Positions 11,913-24,050 of a stretch of 64,000 bases of DNA are shown here, in pieces (position 1 is the first letter of the stretch; every line of letters begins with the position of its first letter). Where the stretch lies: assembly GCF_030445035.2 (NCBI RefSeq), contig NC_080673.1, positions 163,490,216 through 163,554,215 on the forward strand, given 5' to 3'. Made by a program: the position numbers and the translations under genes. The notes under the pieces are model-generated. The model saw only the letters and a program-made list of their open reading frames with translations. It had not been told where the DNA came from and did not search any database. The DNA is from Dasypus novemcinctus (Eukaryota > Chordata > Mammalia > Cingulata > Dasypodidae).

Positions 11913-12913
11913 AGGAAATAGTTTCTTACAGCCAGAAAACAGTGTTTTGTAATCCATTTTATCAATCTCTCTCATTTAATTGGTATATTTAAAACTTTAA
12001 GACTTGGTGTAATTATAGTTAGTTAGGGCTTAAGTCTGTCATTTTCTCTTTGTTTTCTGTTTTCTGTTTTGCTTTTGTTTTCTTTTTCCTACCTTTATGT
12101 GGGTTATTTGAACATTTTTAAAATTCCACTTTTATTGATCTAAAGTATTTTTATTGTAGCTCTTTGCAAAGCACTTTTAGTGATCATTCTAGGTATTACA
12201 TTGTATATAACTTATCACAGTTTATTGGTGTTTTTATTTTACCAGTTCAAATGAAGTATAGAAATCTTACCTCCCTTTACATCCTTTACCCTCTTTTGTT
12301 TATGATAAAATTTTCTTAAATTTTTTATATAATACAATGTTCTTAAATATTATTCTACTTACATTTAAAACTACATCAGACTGTGTTACAATTTTTACTT
12401 CAACCACTAAACATAGTTTAGAAAACTCAAGAGAAGGAAAGTCCATTGTATTTATCTGTACTTTTGTTTAACATGTCCTGTCTTCCTATTCAATCTTCCA
12501 GTTTCCTTCTTTATTATTTCCTTTACTTCGAGATCTTCCTTCAGCTATTCTTTTAGCCTAGATTTTTTTAATGACAAATTATCTTAGCTTCCTTTTCTCT
12601 GAGAATGCCTTGATTTCTCCTTATTTGCTGGAAAATATATTCACTACTTACGGGATTCTAGAATGATAGTTCTTTTCATTCAGCACTTAAAAAATGTCGT
12701 GCTACTTCCTTGTGACCGCTTTGATTTCTGATGAAAAATCCACTCATTTGACTTCTTTCACTCATACAGGTATGGTGACACTTCTCACACATAACTTTCT
12801 AGATTTTTCTGTCTTTAGTTTTTAGCAGTTTAACTATGATGTGCCCTGGTGTAGACTTCTCTTAATATACTGTTCAGAGTTTGCTCTGCTCCTTACATTT
12901 GTAGGTTTATGTC
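11913..12913 (-). mobile_element. L1 element A, 5'-proximal region
   Basis: Continues the antisense L1 with blocks seen in L1M 5' halves, such as TTTTAGCAGTTTAACTATGATGTGCC split over 12820-12845 and AACATGTCCTGTC. It is interrupted at 12914 by an ERVL-type LTR and resumes at 13376. Confidence 0.75.
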
Positions 12914-13375
12914 TGTATTAGTCAGGGTTCTCTAGGGAAACAGAATCAACAAGAGATATCTGTCAATAAGATGCAATTTTATAAGAGTCTCTCTTATGTG
13001 ACTGTGGGAATGCACAAGTCTAGGTTCCACAGGCAGGCTGCAACCAGGGGCTCTGAAGAAAGTCCAATGAAGGTTCATGACAAGTTCTAGGAGATGTTGG
13101 CTGTCCAAAGACGAGCTTGGAAATTCTCACTCAATGCTGGAATCATTTCCCCTTTTAAAGCATTTAACTGATTGGATAAAGCATCACTCATTGCTGATGG
13201 CAATCTCCCTGACTGATATAATTGTAATCAGCTATCTATGATTTACCACTGCAGTAAAGTCAATGGTGACTAAAGTCCATAAATGCCCTTGTATTACAGT
13301 TTGCCCAGTGCTTGCTTGACCAAACAACTGGGCACAACTACCTGGCTGAGTTGACATATTAGCCTAACTATCACA
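12914..13375 (-). mobile_element. ERVL (MLT2-like) LTR, antisense
   Basis: Begins TGTATTAGTCAGGGTTCTCT and ends GAGTTGACATATTAGCCTAA plus CTATCACA, the known ends of antisense ERVL LTRs. Length is 462 bp. The flanking pentamers ATGTC (12909-12913) and ATATC (13376-13380) match at four of five bases. It splits L1 element A. Confidence 0.8.
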
Positions 13376-14672
13376 ATATCTTTTGCCAAATTTGTGAAGT
13401 TTTCAGCCATTATTTCTTTGAATAATACTCTTTCTTCACTCCTTCTAGACCTCTGGTGTTATAAATGTTAGATCTTTTGCTATAGTCCCACAAGTCCCTA
13501 AGGCTTTTCTCTTTCTTTTTGTTTTAATATTTTCCCTCTCTGCTGTGTAGAATGAGTAAATTGTATTTCTGTATCTTCCAGTTCACAAATTCTTTACTCT
13601 AGTCCATCCATTCTGCTATAGAGTCTATCTACCAATTTTTAAATTTAGGTTATTATATTTCTCAGTTCCAAAATTTCCATTTGACTTATCTACATATCTT
13701 CTGTTTTGTTTGCTGAACAAATTTTTGCTTTCTCCTTTGTTTTCATTTGATTCAAGTAAGTTCATAATTGCTTTCTGAAGCACTTTTATAATAGCTGTTT
13801 TAAATCTTTGTCAGAATGTAAAATATTTGTAATATAAATTAAAATTTTTGTCAGCTATCACTCTCATCTCTGTAGACATCTATTGAGTCTTCCTCCATTC
13901 AGTTTGAAACCTCCCTGGTTCTTACTATGATGAGTGATTTTTTACTGAAAGCTGGAAATTTTGGTTGTTATGAGATTCAGGATCTTTTTTAAACTTTCTG
14001 TTTCAAATAGCTTTCTCTGACCGGGAAAGGTGAGATGCCAAGTGGAGAGAGAAGTCTAGACTTCTGTACTTGGCCTTCATTGACAATGGAGGATAGGGGT
14101 TTCTCATTACTACTGGGGGCGGGGGAAGTTTCTACTCTCCACTAGCCACTGCTGATACAGTCTCCACTAAGACACTGACTGGAAGGTTTAGGACTGCCTC
14201 ATTACAGTTGGGTAGTGACAAAAGTTCTGAATCTCTACTATGCCTCCTCTGACACCACCCCAATGAGGCTGAAACAGTTTATTGCATCCTGGCAAGGTGG
14301 AATTTAGGTTCTCCACTTAGTCTTTGTGAATGGTACCAACATATTTTCCTGTGTTCTTCAACTGGAGTAAAGCAGTTACTCTCTGAAGGTTTTCTGTCTT
14401 GCTAGACTGTCTCTTTCTTCATCCTCAGGCTAGAGTGTTAGAAAATTTTTGCCTGCTCCCATTGACATTTCCAGTTTCCAGAGTCTTCAGCTATGCCAGA
14501 TAACTCACCACCCTGCTGTGGCTTAAGTCTGAAGCCCTTAGCCAGATTGCTTTCTTCTATCTTCCAGAGTCATCTTATGTTTGTTTTATATAAAATTTCC
14601 AGAATTTTAGTTGTACTTAGCAGGAAGATTAGGGAAAAGTAGATCTACTCTTTCTTCCCAGAAGCATAAGTA
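13376..14672 (-). mobile_element. L1 element A, 5' end
   Basis: Final L1 portion: CAGCCATTATTTCTTTGAAT, a GTTTTAAATCTTTGTCAGAAT block and, near the end, TCTACTCTTTCTTCCCAGAA, which marks the L1 5' terminus. The parallel block occurs at 23030-24734 in L1 element B. Removing the four insertions from 4795-14672 leaves about 6.1 kb, a full-length L1. Confidence 0.8.
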
Positions 14673-14799
14673 TCTGCAACTTCATTTTTAAATGACATTA
14701 TAAACATAAAATTCAAACAGATGCTTAGCAAGATATTAAAATAAACTCAATACAAAATACAAGATGGTGACCCCACTTACAATACATTTACTATAAATA

Positions 14800-15055
14800 T
14801 ATATATATTTTTAGGTACTAGGGGCCAGGTATTTAACCTCGACCTCATATGTGGGAAGCCAGTGCTCAAACCCTGAGCCACATTGACTCCCCTGAGTTGT
14901 TTTTTTTTTTCATTTGTTTTGCTTTTGTTTGTTTGTTTTTGTATTTTGGGTTTTATCTTTTTTCTTTTTTTTTTTTTTTAGGAGGCACTGGGAACCAAAC
15001 CTGGGACCTCCCATATGGGAAGCAGGCACTCAATGCTCAAGCCACATCCTCTGCC
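14800..15055 (-). mobile_element. Two adjacent short DAS-SINE units
   Basis: Two tRNA-like units in the same orientation: one ends near 14892 (GGGAGTCAATGTGGCTCAGG on the minus strand) and one near 15055. Each has a GGGACCTCCCATATG- or CGACCTCATATGTGGGAA-type anticodon-arm region. They are separated by a T-rich tract at 14899-14979. No clear duplication flanks the pair. Confidence 0.7.
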
Positions 15056-15182
15056 TAACCTAAAGGTATTATTACCTCAAGTATTTTAGTGTCAAGAGAC
15101 TGAAATCTATTGATTGTAAGATAGTCGGTATTTTCTTACAAATATCTAGTAAATGAAAATAATAAACTGCCTGGTTATGAGA

Positions 15183-15269
15183 TTACATTAGTTGCTTGAG
15201 AAAGTATAAGAATCCAGATTACATTACAGGTTACATTAGTTGCTTGAGAAAGTATAAGAATCCAGATTA
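15183..15269. repeat. Tandem duplication, 39-bp unit
   Basis: The unit starting TTACATTAGTTGCTTGAGAA occurs at 15183-15221 and again, identically, at 15231-15269, a period of 48 bp. The identity points to a recent local duplication. Confidence 0.9.
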
Positions 15270-15394
15270 AAAGCAGTTTCATACTTATTTGAACCACCAG
15301 ATCTAGAACTGCCAAAAAAGGAAAAGAAGAAAATATTTGTGGAGGAGGAGCAATGTGCTAGACAATGTTCTAGATATTTTCATATATTATATCT

Positions 15395-17110
15395 CCTTTT
15401 TAAATAAAATAATTTTTACTTTTAATTTTAAAGGAACTTTAGATTACATAAATGTTACATCAAAAACATAGGGGATTCCCATGTACCCCACTACCTCCCC
15501 TCCCACACTATTCTCAGTTTACATCTTTCATTAATGTGATGAACACATATTGAAGCATTGCTACTAACCATGGCCTATAGTTTACATTACGGTTTACACT
15601 TTTCACTGCACAGTTTTATAGGTTTTGATAAAATGAATATGGCTGGTATCCATCATTGTAATATCACACAGAACAAAGTCTCAAAAATGCCCCATGTTAT
15701 ACCTATTGTTCCCTCTCTCTCCCCTCAGAACCTCTGCTGACTACTCTTTATATCAATATTACAATTTCCTTCATTATTAGAATAGTAATAAGTCTACTTT
15801 AGTCCATAGTTGCATTCCCTCCTTGTTTGTTTGTTCTTCTATCTTGAGAATTTAGGGATGGTGATGCCCAACTCTGCTTCCAATTGAGAGGAGGCTTAGA
15901 TCCCATAGGGCAGATGGAATTGAACTGTCTTGCAGTTGAAGATACTCTCTGCTTCTTGGGTTGGGTGCTGTCCATTATCATCCTCTTGTTAGTTGTCCTG
16001 GGTGAGTCTGATGAACTGGAGAATAGGTATTGCCTACAACCCTGTTGAGATTCAAGGCTCACCTGGCATATAAACAGCTGGAAAATTTAAGTCTCTGGAC
16101 TTACATTTAATGGGTATAGTGCTAATTATAGGTTAAAATAAATGGGATAGAAGAATCATGTGTAGGAAAATTATAAAAGAGTAACCCTGATACATTGGGT
16201 GAGGAGGGTTACATATATTCCAAGGTAAGGCCCACTGACAGGGTGCCAATTTTCTGGAGTTGTCTGCCCTGCCTAGAGTGTCTAGATCTCTCTAGAGCCC
16301 CAAGGAACACCCTTATTTGAGGTGCTGTGTATTGTGGCAGACAGCAAGATCCGCTTGAGATGTGCATAAGCATCATAAAAATGTTGGTAACCTCTGAATG
16401 ACCACCTGACTCCCTTTGAAATCACTTAACATAAAAACTCATTTGTATTTAATGTTTCGCCCTTTTGGTCTAGGTCTTTTTCCAAATGCATCATTAGTTG
16501 GCACTTCGTATTAATCCCTTAGTGCCAGGGAGACTCATCCCTGGAAGTCATGTCCCACATCAGGGTGAAGGCAGTGAATTTATATGCTGAGTTTGGCTTA
16601 GAGAATTCCACATTTGAGTAACACGGAGGTCTTCAGGAATAACTATTAGGCAATATTTATTACCAGTCCAAGTTTTGATTTCACAAGAACAAAGTTCATA
16701 AGTACAAGCATAAATATCAAGGGCCTGGTACATTGGCCCACCATCCTTTTCTAGGCACTGCCCTTGTACTCCAGAGATTCTCACCACTCTGTGAAAGAAT
16801 GTAGCAGGATTTGCCAGTATGGGATTCAATATTCCATGGGTTATTCTGTGGGTCTCCACCCACTGACACAACACACCATGACCACATGCACACACTCACA
16901 CTCTACTGAGTTATGCCCCATGTGCCCACCACACACACACACACATCCCACCACGACTAACTCCCCAGAACAGTGACCTTACCCCATCAGAGCAGTAACC
17001 CCTCCACAACCCAAAACTCCCCAAAAACAAAGGCAACAAAAGTAACAATAATAAAATAATTAAACAAAAACAAAAACAAATATTAAAAAATTTTTTGCAT
17101 TGTGCCTTTC
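15395..17110 (-). mobile_element. L1-type 3' region, long variant
   Basis: The first part (GGCCTATAGTTTACATTACG; CACTGCACAGTTTTATAGG) matches the antisense L1 3' UTR seen again at 18300-18600 and 57041-57250. The rest (GTTGTCCTGGGTGAGTCTGA; CCAGGGAGACTCATCCCTGG; GGCTTAGAGAATTCCACATT) resembles sequence I recall in xenarthran L1-related repeats, but I cannot name it. It has no coding potential. A CA tract lies at 16929-16945. Confidence 0.5.
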
Positions 17111-17375
17111 ATATCCATTAGATCTATCTTTCATGTATATTGGCATTTTTTTCTGTGTTCCCCCAATGTCTTCTTTTCTCTTGGAAAATAAAGCATATCT
17201 CCTTTTAGTCCACAAAACCACACTGAAGCAGACATTAGTTTAAGTTTACTAATAACAGAACCAAATAATATGAAATTTTTATATTCTTCATTTCCATAGT
17301 AAAATCAGAATATTCCCCTTAGTATCTGCTCTTCCTTGAAGAGGCAATTTACAGTAAAAGTCTCTTATTAGTTCA

Positions 17376-17816
17376 CTTTCACAGTTGTAACAAATTACCA
17401 CCAACTCAGAGGTCTAAAAGAATACAGTTTTTCTTTTATAGTTCTGGGGTCAAAAGGTGGAAATCAGTTTCATTGGGCTGAAATAAAGGTATGAGTAGAA
17501 CCAGGTTCTTTTCAGAGGTTCTAGCAGAGAAACCACTTTCTTACCTTCTCCATCTTCTAGAGCTGCATTCCGTGTCATCCTTGGCATAGCCTCTTGCTTC
17601 AGTGGTCATATTACCATCTTGCTCGGTGTAAGGTCATAAACATAGTTTTGACTGCATTTAGGAACAATTCAGATTATCCACAATAATTTACCCACTTTCA
17701 AGATCCCTAACTTCATAACATCTTCAAAGTTTTTTCTGCTGAACAAGGTAATATTCACAGATTCCAGGGATAAGGACCTAGATATCTTTGGGGCCAATTA
17801 TTCAGTCTACCATAGG
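17376..17816 (-). mobile_element. MaLR (MLT1-like) LTR, antisense
   Basis: Plus reading has AGTTGTAACAAATTACCACC, a TAAAAGAATACAG-type block, TAGTTCTGGGGTC, CAAGATCCCTAACTTCATAA and CTTTGGGGCCAATTATTCAG, the order of an antisense MLT1-class LTR. It is old and no duplication was seen. Confidence 0.65.
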
Positions 17817-17837
17817 GACTTTTTATAAAGCGTTTTT

Positions 17838-18271
17838 TGTTTTTGTTTTGTTTTTAAAGATTTTATTTTTTTATTTATTTCTCTCCTCTTCCCCGCCCCT
17901 TCTCCCAGTTGTCTGCTCTCTGTGTCCATTCGCTGTATGTTCTTCTGTGTCCACTTGTATTTTTGTCAGTGGCACCCAGAATCTGTGTCTTTTTTTGCTG
18001 CATCATCTTGCTGCGTCAGCTCTCCATGTGTGTGGCTCCAACCCAGGCAGGCTGCATTTTTTCACACTGGGCGGCTCTCCTTATGGGGAGCACTCCTTGC
18101 ACATGGGGCTCCCCTATGGGGGAGGACACCCCTGCATGGCACAGCACTCCTTGCACGCATCAGCACTGTGCATGGGCCACTCATCACACGGGTCAGGAGG
18201 CCCTGGGTTTGAACCCTGGACCTCCCATGTGGCAGGTGGACGCTCTATCCATTGAGCCAAATTTGCTTCCC
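17838..18271 (-). mobile_element. DAS-SINE (long form)
   Basis: Antisense tRNA-derived SINE with GGTTTGAACCCTGGACCTCC (plus orientation, 18207-18226), the GGGCGGCTCTCCTTATGGGG body block and a CTTTAAAAA-type tail complement at its left. The flanks TATAAAGCGTTTTT (17824-17837) and TATAAAGTGTTTTT (18272-18285) are its duplication, so it landed at the 3' end of L1 element B. Confidence 0.9.
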
Positions 18272-18956
18272 TATAAAGTGTTTTTAATTAGAGAAGTTGT
18301 AGGTTTACAGAAAAAATCCTATAAAAATACAACATTCCTATATATTCCCCTATTATTAATACTTTACATTAGTGTGGTAAATTTTGTTACAGTTGATGAA
18401 AGAATATAATTGAATTATTAACAATAGCCCATAGTTTATGTTCGGATGTATTTTTTCCAATATACCACCCTATGAGTAAAACAATTCATTAATTTGGTAC
18501 ATATGCTATAATTCATGAAAGAACATTCTTATAATTATACTATTAACTATAGTTCATCATTTATAATAGAGATCACAGTTTTATACAAACATGTTCTTTC
18601 TTTTAATTTTTACCCTGGTAACATATATATGACCCCAAATTTCTCCCTTTAAACCACATTCACATATATAATTCAGTGCTGTTAATTACACTCACAATGT
18701 TGTACTATCATCACTACCATCCATTTCCAAACATTATAATCAAAGCAAACTATACAGATTAAACATTAATTCCTATCCCCAACCCAGTCCATGGTAACCT
18801 ATATTCTACATTCTACCTCTATGAGTTCATTATTTTAATTATCTCATACCAGTGAGAACATGCAATGTTTGTCCTTTTGTGTCTGGCTCACTTCACTCAA
18901 CACATTTTCAAGGTCCATCCATGTTGTTGCATGAACCAGCACTTTAATACTTTTTT

Positions 18957-19369
18957 TTTAAGATTTATTTTTCTTTACTTTAGTTTTCTTTGTTTAATCC
19001 CTGCTCCCCCAGAAGGCTCTCTTTTCTGTCTGTTCATTGTTTGCTCACCTTCTCCAGGAGGCACCAGAAACCAGACCTAGGACCTCCCACATGAGAGATG
19101 AGTGCCAGGGCAGCCTGAGCCACATCTGCTCCCCGTGGGCTGCAGCATCTTCTGCTGCTGGTTTGTGACATCTTCTTGTTGCAGCTGGGGGGGGCGGGGC
19201 GGGGGAGTGGAGTGGAGAAGGGGGAGTCTAGCTCACTGCAGTGGGAGGTAGCATCTGCTTGTCTTCTTTTAGGAAGCACCAGGACCCAAACCAGGGACCT
19301 CCCATGTGGTAGGTAGGGACCTCCCATGTGGTAGGTAGGCACCCAAGGGGTTGAGCCACTTCTGCTTCC
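18957..19369 (-). mobile_element. Composite DAS-SINE with two tRNA-like units
   Basis: Two units with the same orientation are present (heads at about 19135 and 19369). Each has a CCTAGGACCTCCCAC- or CAGGGACCTCCCATGTGG-type region, and they are joined by a G-rich linker (19190-19225). A single duplication flanks the whole: CACTTTAATACTTTTTT before it and CACTTCATTACTTTTTA after it. It therefore inserted once as a 413-bp composite. A 22-bp tandem repeat (GGGACCTCCCATGTGGTAGG plus TA) sits at 19294-19337. Confidence 0.75.
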
Positions 19370-19760
19370 CACTTCATTACTTTTTAGTGCTTCATATAAT
19401 ATTTCATTATATGTATATACCATATTTTGTTTATCCATTCATTGTTTGATGAACACTTGGGTTACTACCATATTTGACAATTGTTAATAATACCACTATG
19501 AACATTATGTGCAACTACCTGCTTGAGTGCCTGCTTTCAATTCTTTGGCGTATATACCTAGTAGAGGTATTGTTGGGTCATATGGTAATTCCATACTTAG
19601 CTTTCTGAGAAACAGCCAAACTGTCTTCCACAGTGGCTATACCATTTTACAATGCCACCAGCAATGAATGAGTGTTCCTATTTCTTCACATGCTCTCCAA
19701 CACTTGTAATATTCTGTTTTCTTTTAGTAGCAGCCATTCTAGTGGGTGTGAAATGGTATC

Positions 19761-20039
19761 TCATTGTGGTTTGGTTTGCATTTCCCTAATGGTTAATGAT
19801 GTTGAGCATCTTTTCATGTGCTTTTCATCCATTTGCGTATTCTCTTTGGAGAAATGTCTAGTCAAGTCTTTTGCCCAATTTTCAATTGGGTTGGGTTTTT
19901 TTGTTGTTTTTTTTATGTTGAGATGCATGATTTCTTTATATATCCTGAATATTAAACCCTTATCAGATTTATGGTTTCCAAATATTTTCTCCCATTGAAT
20001 AGTTTGTCTTTTCACGTTAATGATAAAGTCCTTGCACAA
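19761..20039 (-). pseudogene. L1 ORF2 C-terminal fragment
   Basis: A 92-residue remnant containing [17 protein letters not shown] and [15 protein letters not shown]. This is the conserved C-terminal part of L1 ORF2, near the Cys-rich end (family form NRHFSKEDIQ...[16 protein letters not shown]). It is part of L1 element B and cannot act alone. Confidence 0.8.
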
Positions 20040-20396
20040 AAGTTCTTAATTTTGATGATATCTCATTTATCTAATTTTTCTTTTCTTCCTTGTGCTTTCA
20101 GTATAAAGCCTAAGAAACCATTACCTAAAAAGATCCTGAAAACACTACCCTACATTTTATAGTCCTGGTTCTTATATTTAAGCCTTTGGTCCACTTTGAG
20201 TTAATTTTTATATATGGTGTGAGACAGATGCCCTCCTTCATTCTTTTGAATGTGGATACTCAGTTCTCCCAGCACCATCTGTCAAAAAGACTATTCTTTC
20301 CCAATTGAGTGGATGTGGCAGCCTTGTCAAAAATCAATTGACCATAGAAGTGAGGGTGATAGTCTACTTCTGAACACTCACTTTGATTCCATTAGT

Positions 20397-20699
20397 CTAT
20401 AAGTCTATCCTGTGCCAGTACCATGCTGTTTTGACTACAGTAGCTTTGTAAGAGGTTTTAAAGTCAGAAGGTGTGATTCCTCCAACTTTGCTCTTCTTTT
20501 TCAAGAAAGTTTTGGCTATCTGGGGCCTCTTACCCTTCCAGGAAATTTGAAAGTAGGCTGTTGGAATTTTAATTGAGATTGTGTTTAACATAAAAATCAT
20601 TTTTGGTAGAATTGATATTTTAACAATATTTAGTCTTCCAATCCATGAGCATGGAATGTCCTTCCATTTATTTAGATCTTCTTTGATTTCTTTTAGCAA
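20397..20699 (-). pseudogene. L1 ORF2 fragment downstream of RT
   Basis: A 100-residue remnant with [19 protein letters not shown] and ISILPKMIF, then [18 protein letters not shown] and [10 protein letters not shown]. These are signatures of the region after the reverse transcriptase in L1 ORF2 (family [43 protein letters not shown]). It is the best preserved coding stretch of L1 element B. Confidence 0.85.
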
Positions 20700-21982
20700 A
20701 GTTTTGTAGGTTTCCTTGTATAATTCCTTTACTTCCTTGGTTAAATTTATTCCAATTTTTCTAAGTGTTTTTATTAAGAAAGGCCACTGGATTTTGTCAA
20801 ATGCCTTTTCTGAATCAACTGAGATGTTCGTATGGGGTATTTTTTCCCTTCATTTCATTAATGTAGTGTATTCCATTAATTCATTCTCTTATGTTGAACC
20901 ACCCTTGCATTCCTGGGTTAAAACCCTCTTAAATCATGGTGTATAATTCTTTTAATGTGATGTTGGATTTTATATGAAAGTATTTTGTTGAGAACTTTTA
21001 CATCATATTCATAAGAGAAATTGGTCAGTTATTTTCTTTTCTTGTAGCATCTTCATCTGGCTCTGGTACTAGTTTGAGTTTGGCCTTAGAGAATGAGTTC
21101 AGTAGTATTTCATCCTGTTTAATTTTTTGGAAGTGGTTGAGTAGGACTAGCACTAATTCTTTTAGGAATGTTTGGTAGAATTCACCTGTGATGCAATCTG
21201 GTAATAGGCCTTTCTTTGTGCTAGATTTTTGATGACTAATTCAATCTCTTCAAATGTAATTGGCCTTGATATTTTCTATTTCTCCTAGAGTCAGTGTAGG
21301 TTGTTCATATGATCTTAGGAATTTGCCCATTTCATCTAGGTTGTCTAATGTGTTGGCATACAGCATACAGTTGTTCAGTTGTTCACAGTACCTTTTTATT
21401 ATTCTTTTTTTTTTCCTCTGAGTTCAGTAGCAATGTCCTCCCTCTCATTTTGTTGTGTGTGTGTGTGTATCTTTTCTCCTTGTTTCTTTGTTGGTCTAGC
21501 TAAGAGTTTGTCAATTTTATTGATATTTTCAGAGACAACTTTTGGTTTTGTTGATTCTATTATTTTTTATTTTTCTCTTTCTAAAAAAATAAATAGAAAA
21601 TTTTCTATTTCATGCAAAGATTACCTCTGCTTTAATCTTTGTTATTTCCTTTCTTCTGCTAACTTTGGATTTATGTTGCTCTTCCTTGTCTAGATTCTAC
21701 AGTTTTGAGTTTAGGACTCTGATTTGGGAACTTTCTTCTTTGTAGCATTTAGAGCTGTAAATATCCCTCTCACCACTGCCTTTGCTGCATCCCCTAAGTT
21801 TTCATATGTTTTCTTTTCATTTGCCTCAATGTATTTTCTAATTTCTCTTGTGATTCTCTGTTTAACTTATTTTTTCTTTAAGAGTACATTGTTTAGTTTC
21901 CACATACTGGTGAATTTTTCATTTCTCTCTTTTATTTCTTTCTAGCTTCCTTCCATTTTGGTCAGAGAGATACATTGTATGA

Positions 21983-22408
21983 CCTCTTTTTTTTTTTAAG
22001 ACTTATTTTTTATTTATTTCTCTCCCCACCCCCCACCCCCAGTTGTCTGTTCTCTGTGTCCATTCACTGCATGTTCTTCTGTGACTGCTTCTATCCTTAT
22101 CAGCGGCACTAGGAATCTGTGGGGTTTTTTTGTTGCATCATCTTGCTGCGTCAGCTCTCTGTGTTTGCAGCACCATTCTAGGGCAGGCTGCAATTTCTTT
22201 CATGCTAGGCGGCTCTCCTTACAGGGCACACTCCTTGCATGTGGGGCTCCCCTACGCGGGGAACACCCCTGCCTGACATGGCACTCCTTATGCGCATCAG
22301 CACTGTACATGGGCCAGCTCCACGCGGATCAAGGAGGCCCAGGGTTTGAACCGCGGACCTCCCATGTGGTAAGCAGATGCCCTATTCATTGGGCCAAGTC
22401 CGCTTCCC
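21983..22408 (-). mobile_element. DAS-SINE (long form)
   Basis: Antisense tRNA-derived SINE with GGTTTGAACCGCGGACCTCC (22345-22364), an almost perfect B-box region, and the GGCGGCTCTCCTTACAGGG body block. The short flank repeat TGTATGA is at 21976-21982 and 22409-22415. It is inserted in ORF2 of L1 element B. Confidence 0.9.
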
Positions 22409-23168
22409 TGTATGATTTCAATATTTTTTAATTTATCATGACTTGTTTTGTGACCTAACCCATATATTATATATCTAAAACAGAATTTTCATTACTTTTT
22501 ATGCATTTGCCTTTTAGCACCTATAGGAAGTAAGAGGTGGTGTTACATACCACAAATACATTACAATAATACTGGCATTTATAATTACTATAACGGTTAA
22601 CTTTAACACAGATCTTTATTTCTTTATGCTGCATGGAACCACTGTTTAAGTGTCCTTTTCTTTCAGTTTGAAGAATTCCCATTAGCATTGGCACTGAAAT
22701 ACCTCTGCTTTTGTTTATCTGAAAGAAAGTCTGACTGTATGTAAAATTCTTGGTTGCTGCTCTTTCCTATCAGCAATTTAAGTTACTTCAGCCCACTGCC
22801 TACTTGGCATCCATTTCTGATGAGAAATTGACACTCAATCTAATTAGGACTCTCTTGTATATAACACATTGCTTTTCTCTTGCAGCTTTCAGAACTCTCC
22901 CCTTGCCGTCACATTTGATACTGTAATCAATATGATGGGGTTTATTTTTCTTCATGTTTATCCTGTGTGGTGTTCTCTGGCTTTCTTTCTTGGATGTACA
23001 TATTCACATCTTTTGCTAAGTTTAGAAGTTCTCTGTCATTATTTCTTTAAATATTCCTTCTGCCCCTTCGTCTCTTCTTGTGTATGCCTAAGTAGGTACT
23101 CTTGATTGTGTCCCACAGGTCTCAGGCTACTTTTGTTTTTCTAATATTTTTTTCTTTTGCTCCTCAAC

Positions 23169-23399
23169 CTAACTCATTTTAATTATATTGTCTTCGAGTT
23201 CCCTGATTGTTCCTTCTGCCAGCTCCAATCTGTTGCTGAAACCCTCCTGGTAATATTTCATTTCAGTTATTGTAGTCATGAAGTCCAGTAGGTTTGTATG
23301 GTTCCTTTTTAACATTTCTATGTCTTTATTGAGATTCTTATTTTGTTCATTCACTGTTTTCCTGATATCCTTTACCTCTTTCTCTGTATTTTCCTTCAT
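23169..23399 (-). pseudogene. L1 5'-half open fragment, coiled-coil-like
   Basis: A 76-residue frame rich in E, K, N and L with heptad-like spacing (MLKRNHTNLLDFM; GFSNRLELAEGTIRELEDNI). It lies in the 5' half of L1 element B, where ORF1 and its coiled coil are expected. Assignment to ORF1 rests on position and composition, not on a firm motif. Confidence 0.4.
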
Positions 23400-24050
23400 C
23401 TACTTGAGCATATTTAAAATCATTTTTTAAGCTTTTGTCCAGTATGTCCACAGTCTTTGTCTTCTTTGTTGATGTTTTTCTGGATTTTTTCCCCTCTTCC
23501 TTTGGATGGGCCATCATTCCCTGTTTTGTTTTTATGGGTTTTTTTGGTAATTTTTTTTTTGCACACTGTACATTTTAATATTTTAAAATGTTAACTCCTA
23601 GGAGTTAGTCCCTGGGCTGTCTGTTTCTTGAATTTGTATTCAGCTAGTGATGTGACAAATTTTCCTGAGTTCTAGGAGTTAACAAAGCAATCCAATGCAA
23701 ACAAACATCTCTCATAGTCTTTGAAAATTGGTTTTGCTTTTCCTTGTGCTCTCCTTCAGAGTTTAGCCCTCCTATCAAGAAGGTCTGTCTGAAGCAAATG
23801 CAAAGGGCTGGGTCTTCCCTGTCTTTTCTGAGCCTTATTGTTCTATCTTGTTCTGGGCTTGTGCTTGTTAATGGCTTAACAAGTTCCCCTGTTTACTGGA
23901 GTTTGAGTGCCTCCTATATTTTCTAGGAAATAGACTCTCTCTCCCTTTCCTAGGTGCTCCACTGCAAGACTTAAAGCAGGTAAGCTTTAGCCCCATGCTA
24001 CCCAAATCAATTGTTTCCTACACCACTTTAGCTGTCCCAAGATGTTTTTG

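Noticed and set aside
16921..16946. CA-rich tract as a possible regulatory Z-DNA element
   Set aside because: Short and interrupted; an ordinary microsatellite inside a repeat.
17788..18409. Three overlapping plus-strand frames of 96-166 codons
   Set aside because: They read the complement of a DAS-SINE. The same peptide pieces recur at 11594, 22081, 40144 and 43460, which shows repeat origin.
19034..19438. 134-codon minus-strand frame
   Set aside because: Reads through the composite DAS-SINE, including its 22-bp tandem repeat. No protein family resemblance.
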